A DNA stretch of 64,000 nt, from positions 1-64,000 of the forward strand of contig NZ_JAENJH010000007.1 of the NCBI RefSeq assembly GCF_016595675.1, read 5' to 3'. Shown here one piece after another: positions 15,688-24,087 of the stretch. The notes beneath the pieces were generated by a model, which was given only the letters and a program-made list of their open reading frames with translations, had not been told where the DNA came from and did no database searches. The position numbers and the translations under genes were made by a program. Every line of letters begins with the position of its first letter. The first letter of the stretch is position 1. The DNA is from Prauserella cavernicola. Its GTDB lineage: Bacteria; Actinomycetota; Actinomycetes; Mycobacteriales; Pseudonocardiaceae.

Positions 15688-16779
15688 ATGGCCGAAGTCC
15701 AGTACGACAGTGCGTCCCGCATCTTCTCCGGGGGAAGCGAAGTCAGGGCGGTCGACGCACTCGACCTGCGGGTCGCCGACGGCGAGTTCCTCGTCCTGGT
15801 GGGCCCGTCGGGGTCGGGCAAGTCCACCGCGCTGCGCATGCTCGCGGGCCTGGAGGGTTGCGACGAGGGCCGGATCCTGATCGGCGGTGACGACGTCACC
15901 GCCGTACACCCCAAGGACCGCGACATCGCGATGGTGTTCCAGAACTACGCTCTCTACCCGCACATGACCGTCGGGGAGAACATGGGCTTCGCCCTGCGAC
16001 TGCGGCGGACCGGCAAGGACGAGATCCAGCGACGGGTCGCCGACGCGGCCGCCATGCTCGACCTGACCACATATCTCGACCGCAAGCCGAAGGCCCTTTC
16101 CGGCGGACAGCGTCAAAGGGTGGCGATGGGGCGGGCGATCGTCCGTGAGCCGTCGGTGTTCCTCATGGACGAGCCGTTGTCCAATTTGGATGCCAAGCTC
16201 AGGGTGGAGACCCGTGCGAACATCGCGGCGCTGCAGCGCAGGCTCGCGACCACGACCGTGTACGTCACTCACGACCAGGTCGAGGCCATGACGATGGGCG
16301 ACCGGGTTGCGGTGCTGCGCGATGGCATCCTGCAACAGTGCGCGGCGCCCCGTGAGCTCTACGACCGGCCGGTGAACTCCTTCGTCGCCGGTTTCATCGG
16401 CTCGCCCGCGATGAACCTCGTCGCGGCGACGGTGACCGACGGCATCGAGATCGCCGGGACGACCCTCCGGATTCCCGCGTCGGCACTGGGGTCCGTCACC
16501 CAGGCCGGGACCCCGGTACTGGCCGGGATCCGTCCCGAGGCGCTGCGACTGGTCGGCGACGCGGACGAGGGCATCGACATGAGGGTCGTCCTGTGCGAGG
16601 AACTCGGGTCCGACACCTACGTGATCGGTGATGTCGGTGCGGACGGCGCATCCCACCGAATCACCGCACGTGTTCCAGCGGGCGTTCGGGCTGAGCCTGG
16701 CCGAACCCTCCGGTTGGGACTCTCCGAGTCTGCCGCGGTGCACCTGTTCGACCCGGACACCGGAGATCGTCTGAACTGA
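15688..16779 (+). CDS. Sugar ABC transporter ATPase (MsmK/UgpC-like)
   Basis: 363-residue ATPase. Walker A is GPSGSGKSTALRMLAG near residue 40, the Q-loop is FQNYALYPHMTV, the signature is LSGGQRQRVAMGRA, Walker B is VFLMDEPLSNLD and the switch histidine is in YVTHDQVEAM. The C-terminal 120 residues form the MalK-type OB (TOBE) domain (AGIRPEALRLV). AGGAGG precedes the ATG. It completes the CUT1 importer and ends the operon; the next gene is convergent. Confidence 0.93.
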   Translation: MAEVQYDSASRIFSGGSEVRAVDALDLRVADGEFLVLVGPSGSGKSTALRMLAGLEGCDEGRILIGGDDVTAVHPKDRDIAMVFQNYALYPHMTVGENMGFALRLRRTGKDEIQRRVADAAAMLDLTTYLDRKPKALSGGQRQRVAMGRAIVREPSVFLMDEPLSNLDAKLRVETRANIAALQRRLATTTVYVTHDQVEAMTMGDRVAVLRDGILQQCAAPRELYDRPVNSFVAGFIGSPAMNLVAATVTDGIEIAGTTLRIPASALGSVTQAGTPVLAGIRPEALRLVGDADEGIDMRVVLCEELGSDTYVIGDVGADGASHRITARVPAGVRAEPGRTLRLGLSESAAVHLFDPDTGDRLN

Positions 16780-16817
16780 CGAGTGCGACCACGTGGCCGG
16801 ACGCGCGACGAGGATCT

Positions 16818-18143
16818 TCAGTCCGGCAGGGAGATTCCCTTGGTCTCGGGACCGACGAGGAACGTGACCACCACGCCGAGCAGGTAGATCGAGCCGATGG
16901 TCAGCGCGGCGACCTGGATCCCGCCGAACGCGCCGACCAGGTACCCCGACAGCAGTGCGCCCGCCGCGGCGAGGAAGCGGGTGGAGTTGAAGACGATGGT
17001 GATCGCCGTGCCGCGGACGTGGGTCGGGAACAGCTCCATCGGGTAGGTCGCCATCCAGCCCATCTGCCCGAGCGTGAAGAAGCCGTTGACGAACACGAAC
17101 GCCGCGAGCATCCCGATCGTGCCGTAGGGCACCGCGAACAGCAGCCACACCGCCGCGAGCGCGAAGACGTAGTAACCCCAGATCGTCCACCGCCTGCCGA
17201 TGCGATCGGCGAGCGCACCGAACGCGAGCCAGCCGAGCACGCCCGCGAAGTTGTAGCCCAGCACGATCCAGGTGATCGCCGACTCCGCCGCGCCCTCCGC
17301 GGCGGTGGCCTCGCCGACGAACCGGGGGATCCACGTGGACACGGCCCACCAGCCCACAAGGCTCGCGGCCGACATCACCAACAGGCCCGCCGTCCTGCGC
17401 CGCAGCGTCCGGTCGGTGACGATGCTCGCCACCGTGAACCGGGTCAATGAGGTGTCGGCCGCGTCGAGCTGCTCACCCGCGCTGGCCCGCTGCCGGGCGC
17501 GGCGCCTGCGCCGGTCGGTGCGCTCCCACTGGTCGGATTCCTTGACGTAGCGTCGGATGAACAGCGCGAGCAGCGCGGGCAGAGCGCCGACCACCAGCAT
17601 CCACCGCCACTGGTCGTCGCCGGTGCCGGACAACAGCCAGAACGTGCCGGTGGCGAGTAGGAACCCCACACCGAAGCCGGACTGCAGCAGCGCGATTCCC
17701 TTGCCCCTGCTGCGGTTGGGCCAGATCTCCGACACCAGAGCACTGCCCGGTCCCCATTCGGCGCCCATGCCGAGCCCGGTGATGATGCGCAGCCCCAGAA
17801 AGACCCAGTAGTCCGTGGCGAGCGCGCTCAGCCCCGTGAAGAGGCCGTACACGAGCACGGAGTACATGAGCACGCGTTTGCGCCCGAAGTAGTCGGTGAG
17901 CACCCCGGCGAGCAGGCCACCGATAGCCCACGCGACGAGCTGCGCGGCGAGCAGGCCGCTGAAGTAGAGCGGGGAGGCGCCGGGGCCGATCAGCTCGGCG
18001 ATCAGCTGGCTGCCGATCAGCACCAGTGCGTAGGTCTCGTAACCGTCCAGTACCCAGCCCAGGTAGGCCGCGGAGAAGGCGAGCCCGCGTCCCTGGGCTC
18101 GTGGTGTGGACGTGCTGCCGGGCAGTGCCTGCGTTCCGGCCAT
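16818..18143 (-). CDS. Major facilitator superfamily transporter
   Basis: 441 residues with twelve membrane helices and a central hydrophilic loop rich in Arg (DRRRRRARQRAS). The signatures between helices 2 and 3 (GVLTDYFGRKRVLMYS) and the helix-1 DGYET resemble the sugar/aromatic-acid transporter group. Last gene of the minus-strand organosulfur arm; probably moves the substrate or a carboxylic product across the membrane. Direction and substrate cannot be read. It ends 38 bp from the convergent sugar-importer ATPase gene. Confidence 0.88.
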   Translation of the reverse strand: MAGTQALPGSTSTPRAQGRGLAFSAAYLGWVLDGYETYALVLIGSQLIAELIGPGASPLYFSGLLAAQLVAWAIGGLLAGVLTDYFGRKRVLMYSVLVYGLFTGLSALATDYWVFLGLRIITGLGMGAEWGPGSALVSEIWPNRSRGKGIALLQSGFGVGFLLATGTFWLLSGTGDDQWRWMLVVGALPALLALFIRRYVKESDQWERTDRRRRRARQRASAGEQLDAADTSLTRFTVASIVTDRTLRRRTAGLLVMSAASLVGWWAVSTWIPRFVGEATAAEGAAESAITWIVLGYNFAGVLGWLAFGALADRIGRRWTIWGYYVFALAAVWLLFAVPYGTIGMLAAFVFVNGFFTLGQMGWMATYPMELFPTHVRGTAITIVFNSTRFLAAAGALLSGYLVGAFGGIQVAALTIGSIYLLGVVVTFLVGPETKGISLPD

Positions 18144-18203
18144 GACTGCTCCTTGATGGTCGGGGTGCGACCGGCGACGCTGTCGGCACGCGGGGGAGTG
18201 GGG

Positions 18204-18911
18204 TCAGCGGTTCTCGAGCCAGCCGGCCAGCCGGTCGACGGCGCGTTCGCCGAGTCCGGGCGGTTCGTCGCGGATCTCGGTGTGGAAGTCCTTGATCAGC
18301 CGCAGAACTCCAGGGTCGTGCTCACCGAGCTGGTCGAGTAGAGCCTGCGTGGCGTCGGCCAGGGTTCCCTTGGGCACCACGCGGTTGACGATGCCGAGCG
18401 CCGCGGCTTCGGTGGCGCCGACCCTGCGGCCGGTGAGCACCAGCTCGCGGGCGATCTTGGCTGGTACGAACCGGGACAGGTACGCGACGACCACCAGGGG
18501 CGCGAGCCCGTGTTCGATCTCGTCGAAGCCGAACACGGCGTCGTCCTCGACGACGGTGAGATCGGTGTGCAGGGCCAGCCCCGTTCCGAAACCGAGGGCA
18601 TGTCCGGAGATTGCACTGATCGTCACCGCGGGCGAGGTCGAGAGCAGCTCGTTGGCGACGAGGATCTTGCGCAGGTTGTCCCGCCGCGACAGCCCGGGCA
18701 CGCGCTCCCGCTGGTCCCTGCCGAGGGTGAAGTCGGGGCCGGAGGACTCCAGCACGAGCACCGCGACGTTCGCGCTCTCGACCCGGCGCAGCGCGTCGGC
18801 GAGACCGTCCATCATGGCCGCGGTGAACCGGTTTCCGTTGCGGGGGTTGTGGATTCTCAGGCGGGCGAGGTGCTCGTCGAGTAGCAGCCTGATGGCTGGT
18901 TCGGCGCTCAT
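18204..18911 (-). CDS. Enoyl-CoA hydratase/isomerase-family protein
   Basis: 235 residues of the crotonase fold. The oxyanion-hole region is AISGHALGFGTGLALHTDL, where the usual double glycine is changed to GFG. A glutamate is kept in FGFDEIEHGLAP. The C-terminal helix region is shorter than usual. Family members hydrate enoyl-CoA, shift double bonds or cleave C-C or C-halogen bonds. ATG at 18911 overlaps the upstream monooxygenase stop (ATGA), so both are made together. A step after sulfur release is possible but unproven. Confidence 0.85.
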   Translation of the reverse strand: MSAEPAIRLLLDEHLARLRIHNPRNGNRFTAAMMDGLADALRRVESANVAVLVLESSGPDFTLGRDQRERVPGLSRRDNLRKILVANELLSTSPAVTISAISGHALGFGTGLALHTDLTVVEDDAVFGFDEIEHGLAPLVVVAYLSRFVPAKIARELVLTGRRVGATEAAALGIVNRVVPKGTLADATQALLDQLGEHDPGVLRLIKDFHTEIRDEPPGLGERAVDRLAGWLENR

Positions 18912-20224
18912 GGGTTCTCCGGGGTGTCTGGGGGCGGCCGCAGGCCGAGGTTCTCGCGCAGCGTGCGGCCGGTGTAGTCGTGCTGGAACAGGCCGCGTTC
19001 GCGCAGCAGCGGGACGACGCCGTCGGTGAACCGGCACAGCCCCGACGGCAGTTCGTCGATCATCAGGTTGAAGCCGTCGGCCGCACCCGAGGTGAACCAC
19101 GTGGCCAGCTCGTCGGCCACGTCCTCGGCGGTGCCGACCACCTGCAGGTGCCCGCCGCCGTTGCGGTACAGCAGCTCGCGCACGGTCAGCCCCTCCTCCT
19201 CGGTGAGCCGTACCGCGGCGTCGCGGAAGCCGTGCGAGGCGTTGAACTCCGTGTTGGCTCTGATCAGCTCCACTGGCAGGGGCTTGTCCAGGTCGAGCGC
19301 GGAGACGGGCACGCCCACCCTGACCGCCAGTTTCACCAGCTCGGCGTCGCCGGCGAACCGGTCGAGCTCGGCCTTGCGGTGCTGGGCCTCGGCGCGGGTG
19401 GACCCGACGATCGGCACGATCCCTGGCAGGACTTTGAGGTCGTCCGGATCGCGGCCCAGCGCCTGAGCCCTGGCCTTGAGATCGCGGGAGAACTCCCACG
19501 CGGCGGCGAGGGTGTTCTGTGCGGTGAACACGATCTCGGCGCTGCGAGCCGCGAGCGCGCGTCCTCGCTCCGAGGATCCCGCCTGAACGAGCACCGGATG
19601 ACCCTGCGGCGAGCGCGGCAGGGTCAGCGGCCCACGTACGGTGAACCGGTCTCCGGCGTGGTTGATCGGATGTACCCGAGCGGGGTCGGCGAAGACACCG
19701 CCCGCCTTGTCGCCGACCAGCGCGCCGTCCAGCCAGCTCCGCCACAGCGCCACCACGACGTCGACGAACTCCTCCGCCTGCTCGTAGCGCCGGTCGTGCT
19801 CGGCGAGAGCGGCCGTCCCGAAGTTGGCCGCGACGTCGGGCACGAACGTCGTCACCGCGTTCCAGCCCGCGCGTCCCCGGCTCAGCTGGTCGAGGCTCGC
19901 CAGCCTGCGTGCCAGGTTGTAGGGCTCGTTGAACGTGGTCGACGACGTCGCGATCAGTCCGATGCGGCTGGTGGAGGCGGCCAGTGCCGAGAGCACGACG
20001 ACCGGGTCGAGCGCGCCGAGGTTCGGCCGCTGCAGGTTCTCCTCGCTCAGCGCGAGCGTGTCGGAGAGGAAGACGGCGTGCAGCTTGGCGTCCTCGGCGA
20101 CCTTGGCGATCTCGGTGTAGTAGTCCAGGTCGAGGTAGTCGGTGGCGGCGCCCTCGCGGTGCCGCCACGCCCCGAGGTGCATCCCGAGCCCCATGACGGT
20201 GACGTTGAGGACGAGCCCGGTCAC
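18908..20224 (-). CDS. FMN-dependent monooxygenase, NtaA/SnaA/DszA type
   Basis: 438 residues of the bacterial luciferase-like barrel. It shows features of the nitrilotriacetate/dibenzothiophene-sulfone monooxygenase subgroup: HLGAWRH near the N-terminus, FLSDTLAL, LDPVVVLSALAASTSRIGL and SRGRAGWNAVTT. Such enzymes use reduced FMN from a separate reductase to open C-N or C-S bonds. GTG/ATG-type overlaps join it to both neighbours. Paired with a second monooxygenase of the same superfamily (20221), it suggests stepwise oxidation of one organosulfur compound. Confidence 0.9.
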   Translation of the reverse strand: MTGLVLNVTVMGLGMHLGAWRHREGAATDYLDLDYYTEIAKVAEDAKLHAVFLSDTLALSEENLQRPNLGALDPVVVLSALAASTSRIGLIATSSTTFNEPYNLARRLASLDQLSRGRAGWNAVTTFVPDVAANFGTAALAEHDRRYEQAEEFVDVVVALWRSWLDGALVGDKAGGVFADPARVHPINHAGDRFTVRGPLTLPRSPQGHPVLVQAGSSERGRALAARSAEIVFTAQNTLAAAWEFSRDLKARAQALGRDPDDLKVLPGIVPIVGSTRAEAQHRKAELDRFAGDAELVKLAVRVGVPVSALDLDKPLPVELIRANTEFNASHGFRDAAVRLTEEEGLTVRELLYRNGGGHLQVVGTAEDVADELATWFTSGAADGFNLMIDELPSGLCRFTDGVVPLLRERGLFQHDYTGRTLRENLGLRPPPDTPENP

Positions 20225-21426
20225 GGCGCCGCTCCGGTCGGCAGCCGCAGGCCGGCTTCGGCCAGCAGCGGCATCACGCGTTCGCCGAAGTAATGCAACT
20301 CGGGGAGGTAGTCGTAGAAGCCGATCTGGATGCCGTCGAGCCCCGCGTCGTGCAGGCGCCTGATCTGCTCGGCGACCTCCTCGGCCGAACCGACGAGCTG
20401 GAGGTGACCGCCGAGGATCCGGTCGGCCGTCACGTGGTTGCGCCAGCCCTGCGCGTCACCGCCCGCGTGCCTCGCGGCGTAGGCCTCCAGCGACGGCGTG
20501 TCGGGCGCGGCCACGATGGCGTCCCGGTAGGCGAGCGCGTCGGCCCGCGTGTCCTTCGCGATCACCAGCGGGAAGATGATCACCTTGACGTCGCGTCCCT
20601 GTGCTCGTGCCGTGGCCTTGATCCGATCGACGTGTGCGGGCAGGGCCTCGATCGCCGCGTCGAAGTCCGCGCCGGCCGGGCTGGAGGTGAACACGATGTC
20701 GGAATGCCTTGCGGCGTAGTCGAAACCTGCCTGCGAACCACTCGCCGACACCAGGATCGGTCTGCTGTGGACGGGGCGGGGCGAGACGTAGGCGTCGCGC
20801 AGCCGGTAGTGCTCGCCCTCGTGGGTGAGGTTGTCGTCGCCCAGCCAGAGGTCCTCCATGATCGCGGTGAACTCGTCGGCGATCTCGTACCTGCGGTCGT
20901 GGTCGACGCGGTCCATGCCGAACATCGGCGGCTCGTTGGCGGCGTACCCGGTGACGATGTTGAGCCCGAACCGGCCGTGCGCGATGTGATCGGCGGTGGC
21001 GGCGAAGCGGGCCAGGTGCAGCGGGTGCCAGTTGCCGTAGAGGATGTGCACCGTCGAGATCGTGAGGATCCGCGATGTCGTGGCCGAGAGCGCGACGGTG
21101 GTGATGAACGGGTCGAGGAAGTTCTCGCGATAGCGCGTCTCGCCGCCGAACCCACCCTTGGGGACCCATTGCTGCAGGCCGAAGACGAACTCGAACCCGT
21201 AGGACTCGGCGACCTCGGTGAGGTGCCGGTTGTAGGCGAAGTCCCAGCGGGTTCCGCGCGGGTGTGTCGACTGCGAGAACGCGCCGGTCTGCGACGGCAG
21301 GAAGAGCCCCAGCATCATCGGCTGCCGGGCGGCCTCGCTCAGCGGGCTGGCCGGCAGGTCCAGCGGAGACGGCGCCCGCCGCAGCGACCGTGCGGCCGAG
21401 GTGCCGGTGTCATCGGGAAGTGCCAT
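20221..21426 (-). CDS. FMN-dependent monooxygenase, SfnG/SsuD-like
   Basis: 401 residues. Luciferase-like fold with the pattern of dimethylsulfone and alkanesulfonate monooxygenases: MLGLFLPSQTGAFS, FGLNIVTGYAANEP, the DHDRRYEIADEF helix and SGSQAGFDYAARHSDIVF. An extra N-terminal segment of about 35 residues precedes the fold, so the true start may be later than 21426. FMNH2 must come from a reductase not seen in the window. Overlaps 18908-20224 by four bases. Confidence 0.88.
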   Translation of the reverse strand: MALPDDTGTSAARSLRRAPSPLDLPASPLSEAARQPMMLGLFLPSQTGAFSQSTHPRGTRWDFAYNRHLTEVAESYGFEFVFGLQQWVPKGGFGGETRYRENFLDPFITTVALSATTSRILTISTVHILYGNWHPLHLARFAATADHIAHGRFGLNIVTGYAANEPPMFGMDRVDHDRRYEIADEFTAIMEDLWLGDDNLTHEGEHYRLRDAYVSPRPVHSRPILVSASGSQAGFDYAARHSDIVFTSSPAGADFDAAIEALPAHVDRIKATARAQGRDVKVIIFPLVIAKDTRADALAYRDAIVAAPDTPSLEAYAARHAGGDAQGWRNHVTADRILGGHLQLVGSAEEVAEQIRRLHDAGLDGIQIGFYDYLPELHYFGERVMPLLAEAGLRLPTGAAP

Positions 21427-21449
21427 GGGAACTCGCTTTCCGGTGCTGG

Positions 21450-22100
21450 TCAGACGTCGGCGACGATGCGGGAGGGACCCGCGTCGCCGCGGTGCACGGC
21501 GAGCGGCAGTGCGTGGACGTGGACCCGTCGGCCCGCCACCGCACCGAGGTTGCGCAGGTTCTCGCCGATCAGGACGTCGTTGCCGAGCAGCGTGCGGTGG
21601 ACGGGAAAGGTGAAGCCGGTGTCGCGGCGGGAGACCGGGAGGTCGGGCGTCAGCGTGTCGGAGCCGACCAGGCTCACCCCCTCGCGCACGGCCCAGTCGG
21701 CCGCGTCCGGGCTGAGGCTGGGGAAGTCGTCGTAGCCGGCGGAGCCGAACTTCTCGCCCCAGCCCGTGTGCAGCAACAGGAAGTCACCGGGTTGTGGCGC
21801 GGGGCCGCCGTCGAGGATGTCGGCGACCGTGATCTCCTCGCCGGGTCCTCGACGCACCGACGTCACCACGGCGTGCCGGTCGAAGCGGTCCAGTGGCAGC
21901 TCGTCGATGGACGCGCCGCCGTCGACGACGTGGGACGGCGCGTCGATGTGGGTCCCGACGTGCAAGGCCAGGCGCAGCGCGGAGATGTTCATGGGAGCTC
22001 CCGCGCTGATGCGGCTGACGGCGTCGAGCTCGACATCGGGCAGGACCGGGATCTTGGGCATGCCCGGCCAGATGGGGTGGGAGAGGTCGACGAGAGTCAC
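21450..22100 (-). CDS. Cyclase/kynurenine-formamidase-like metal hydrolase
   Basis: 216 residues of the cyclase family (KynB-like swivelling fold). The metal motif is HVGTHIDAPSHVV near residue 45, after VDLSHPIWPGMPKIP. Members hydrolyse N-formylkynurenine, isatin or cyclic amides and lactones. The GTG at 22100 overlaps the stop of the aldolase-like gene (GTGA), which fixes the start. In this operon it may open a ring or amide left after desulfurisation (inference). Confidence 0.82.
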   Translation of the reverse strand: MTLVDLSHPIWPGMPKIPVLPDVELDAVSRISAGAPMNISALRLALHVGTHIDAPSHVVDGGASIDELPLDRFDRHAVVTSVRRGPGEEITVADILDGGPAPQPGDFLLLHTGWGEKFGSAGYDDFPSLSPDAADWAVREGVSLVGSDTLTPDLPVSRRDTGFTFPVHRTLLGNDVLIGENLRNLGAVAGRRVHVHALPLAVHRGDAGPSRIVADV

Positions 22101-23029
22101 GATGCGCTCCTCGAATCGATCGGCTGGGTGCTGAAGACATCGAGCAGGCCCCACGCGTTCAGGTACTCGCGGAGTTCGGCGAGTGCGGTGCCCTCGATCG
22201 CGTGGTGCGGCCAGAGCGGGTCGCCCACCGGGAGCCCCATGAGCACCGACGCGGCCTTGACGGCGGGCAGGAAGCCCAGCGCGCTCCAGCGGCCCGGGAA
22301 GTCGGCGAAGAAACCGCTGAGGCGGGCCAGTTCGGTGCGCTTGCCGCCACGGGCGGCGCGCAGCACGCGGTTGGCGACGGGCAGGCCCGAGGGCGGCAGC
22401 ATCGCCCCGTGCCCGCCGAGCAGCAGCGTCGGTGCGAGCAGTTCCATGTTGGTGAAGACGGCCAGCTCCGGCGCGGCGTGGGTGAGCAGGCCCAGTAGCT
22501 TGCCGCCGTCGCGGGAGGTCTCCTTCATCGCGACGACGTTCGGGTGGCGGCCGATCTCGGCGATGGTGCGCACGGCGAGGTCGACGCCGAGCCGCGGGTT
22601 GTTGTAGAGCACCACTGGCAGTGGGCTGCCTTCGGCGAGCGTGTGGAACCACTCGACCGCCTCGTCGTGCGTTGGGGCCGATCCCCACGGCTTGCCGTTC
22701 GCGACGGCGAGCACCGCCGTGGCTCCTCGCTGTCCGGCCTCGGTGGCCAGCGCGATCGACTCGCGCAGGGACGCGTGCGAGACACCCGCGATCACCGGCA
22801 CGCCCGCCGCCTCCTCGACGGCGAGCTCCACCAGCTTCAGCCGGGCGCCGCGGCCGAGTACCTGGAACTCCTGGCTCTCCACGCCGGCCACACCGATCGC
22901 GGCGGGAGCGTGCACGGCGATCGCGGCGACCTGCTCGCTGAACCGGCGGTGGTCGACCCGGGTCGACTGGCGCACGAAGGGCGTCAACGCCGCCACGATG
23001 ACGCCTCGCTCCACTACGGGATCACTCAT
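22097..23029 (-). CDS. DapA/NanA-family aldolase-like protein
   Basis: 310 residues of the dihydrodipicolinate synthase barrel. The Schiff-base lysine (VVAMKETS) and the YNNP tyrosine loop are kept. The usual G-T-T-G-E substrate loop is replaced by GVAGVESQEFQVL, so it is not a lysine-pathway synthase and more likely a pyruvate- or keto-acid aldolase/dehydratase. ATG at 23029 is preferred, with CAGGGG upstream. First gene of the minus arm, just downstream of the GntR-type palindrome. Confidence 0.82.
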   Translation of the reverse strand: MSDPVVERGVIVAALTPFVRQSTRVDHRRFSEQVAAIAVHAPAAIGVAGVESQEFQVLGRGARLKLVELAVEEAAGVPVIAGVSHASLRESIALATEAGQRGATAVLAVANGKPWGSAPTHDEAVEWFHTLAEGSPLPVVLYNNPRLGVDLAVRTIAEIGRHPNVVAMKETSRDGGKLLGLLTHAAPELAVFTNMELLAPTLLLGGHGAMLPPSGLPVANRVLRAARGGKRTELARLSGFFADFPGRWSALGFLPAVKAASVLMGLPVGDPLWPHHAIEGTALAELREYLNAWGLLDVFSTQPIDSRSAS

Positions 23030-23088
23030 CGATACCCCTGACATCCCTGCTCGAGGTGCTGAGTCGGTCAGAGCGCAACGATAGGGAC

Positions 23089-23110
23089 CGTGTCGACACG
23101 TGTCGACACG
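23089..23110. promoter_or_regulatory. 22-bp palindromic operator between the two organosulfur arms
   Basis: CGTGTCGACACG is itself a palindrome and is repeated with a two-base overlap, giving a perfect 22-bp symmetric site. It lies 60-81 bp before the DapA-like gene and about 130 bp before the gntR gene, in their shared promoter. Binding by the adjacent GntR/FCD protein is the obvious prediction. Confidence 0.6.
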
Positions 23111-23237
23111 CGTCATCGCGTGTGTCACGATGTGGGAGTACACCGTGAAATTAAGTCGGTACGGTTTGACGAGTACTACGATTCACCGGTTGCTCCGCGC
23201 CGTACTCGCGCGCTGACATCCGGTTACGGAGGTTGAT

Positions 23238-23912
23238 GTGCCACGAACGCGCGCGGGGTCCGGCGCGGAGCCGACGGGGGCGAGCTCGGCGCAGCAGCAG
23301 TACCGCACGCTTCGCGAGGAGATCCTCGCCGGCAGGCTCGTGCCGGGCACGGTGTTGCTGGAGACCGCCGTCAGCGCGCGGCTCGGCGCGGGCAGAGCGC
23401 CCGTGCGCGAGGCGATCCTGCGGCTGGAGGCCGAGGGACTGCTGAGCCGCGGTCCGCAGGGTGTGCAGGTGCGGGTGCGCTCCACCGACGAGATCTTCGA
23501 CATCTACCAGGCACGCATCGCGCTCGAGGCCGAGGCGGCGGCCACCGCGGCCCGGCGCGCCTCGGAGCTGGACCTGACGCGCCTGCGCCATGTGCAGCAG
23601 CAGTCGCGGGACGCGGCCGATCCGGCTCAGGCCAGGGCTCTGCACGCGCGCTGGCACTCGGTGCTCGCGGCGGCGAGCCACAACGCCACCGTCACGGAAC
23701 TGCTGGAGCGACTGGCTTTCCAGCTCGCTCCCTACGAGACCGGCTCACTCGCCGATCCCGGCAACCTGACCACCAGCCACGACGAGCACGACCAGCTCAT
23801 CGAGGCGATCGCGGCGGGTGATCACCAGATCGCGAGGGAACTGATCGCGACACACCTGCGCCGCACCAGGGACGTCAGGGTGGCCGCATTGGTGAGCGCG
23901 GAGACCATCTGA
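23238..23912 (+). CDS. GntR-family (FCD) transcriptional regulator
   Basis: 224 residues. Winged helix at about 20-85 (YRTLREEILAGRLVPGTVL, then APVREAILRLEAEGL) and an all-helical FCD effector domain with metal-type histidines (HARWHSVL, SHDEHDQLIEA). GTG start with GGAGG upstream. It sits between the two divergent organosulfur arms. Such regulators commonly respond to small organic acids, so the inducer may be a carbon-skeleton product of the pathway. Confidence 0.92.
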   Translation: MPRTRAGSGAEPTGASSAQQQYRTLREEILAGRLVPGTVLLETAVSARLGAGRAPVREAILRLEAEGLLSRGPQGVQVRVRSTDEIFDIYQARIALEAEAAATAARRASELDLTRLRHVQQQSRDAADPAQARALHARWHSVLAAASHNATVTELLERLAFQLAPYETGSLADPGNLTTSHDEHDQLIEAIAAGDHQIARELIATHLRRTRDVRVAALVSAETI

Positions 23913-23960
23913 CTCGCGCCTGTGCGCGGACACTGATTCTTTCTTTCTGATATTCGCAAA

Positions 23961-24086
23961 CCCGTTCTTCGTTTCTCTTGGAACAGAAGAACGGGAGGTG
24001 TCCCAGTATCTGGAGTTGCTGGATCAGGCTGTGCTCCGGCGCGATGCTTTCGCGCATGACACGGCACTTCTCCCCGCGGAGCGGGG
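23961..24086 (+). promoter_or_regulatory. Leader stem-loops before the first ABC importer, one covering the ribosome site
   Basis: CCCGTTCTTC at 23961-23970 pairs perfectly with 23986-23995 across a 15-base loop, just after an AT-rich run that follows gntR. This may be the gntR terminator or part of the leader. A second hairpin, CCCCGC-GGA-GCGGGG at 24072-24086, ends one base before the ATG at 24088 and contains the only purine-rich ribosome site. It would limit initiation unless opened. No cysteine-rich leader peptide is visible. Confidence 0.45.
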
Positions 24087-24087
24087 T

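Noticed and set aside
14731-17349. An 872-codon open frame on the minus strand across the hydroxyacid dehydrogenase, ABC ATPase and part of the MFS gene
   Set aside because: It runs antisense to two genes with complete motifs and in the wrong frame of the third. No start signal or recognisable domain.
22097-23029. Naming the aldolase-like gene dapA
   Set aside because: The substrate loop motif of 4-hydroxy-tetrahydrodipicolinate synthase is missing and the gene sits in an organosulfur operon.
23998-24087. A 30-residue N-terminal extension of the first SsuA-like protein from GTG 23998
   Set aside because: It would put a charged segment before the lipoprotein signal, which would block export; the ATG at 24088 gives a normal signal peptide.
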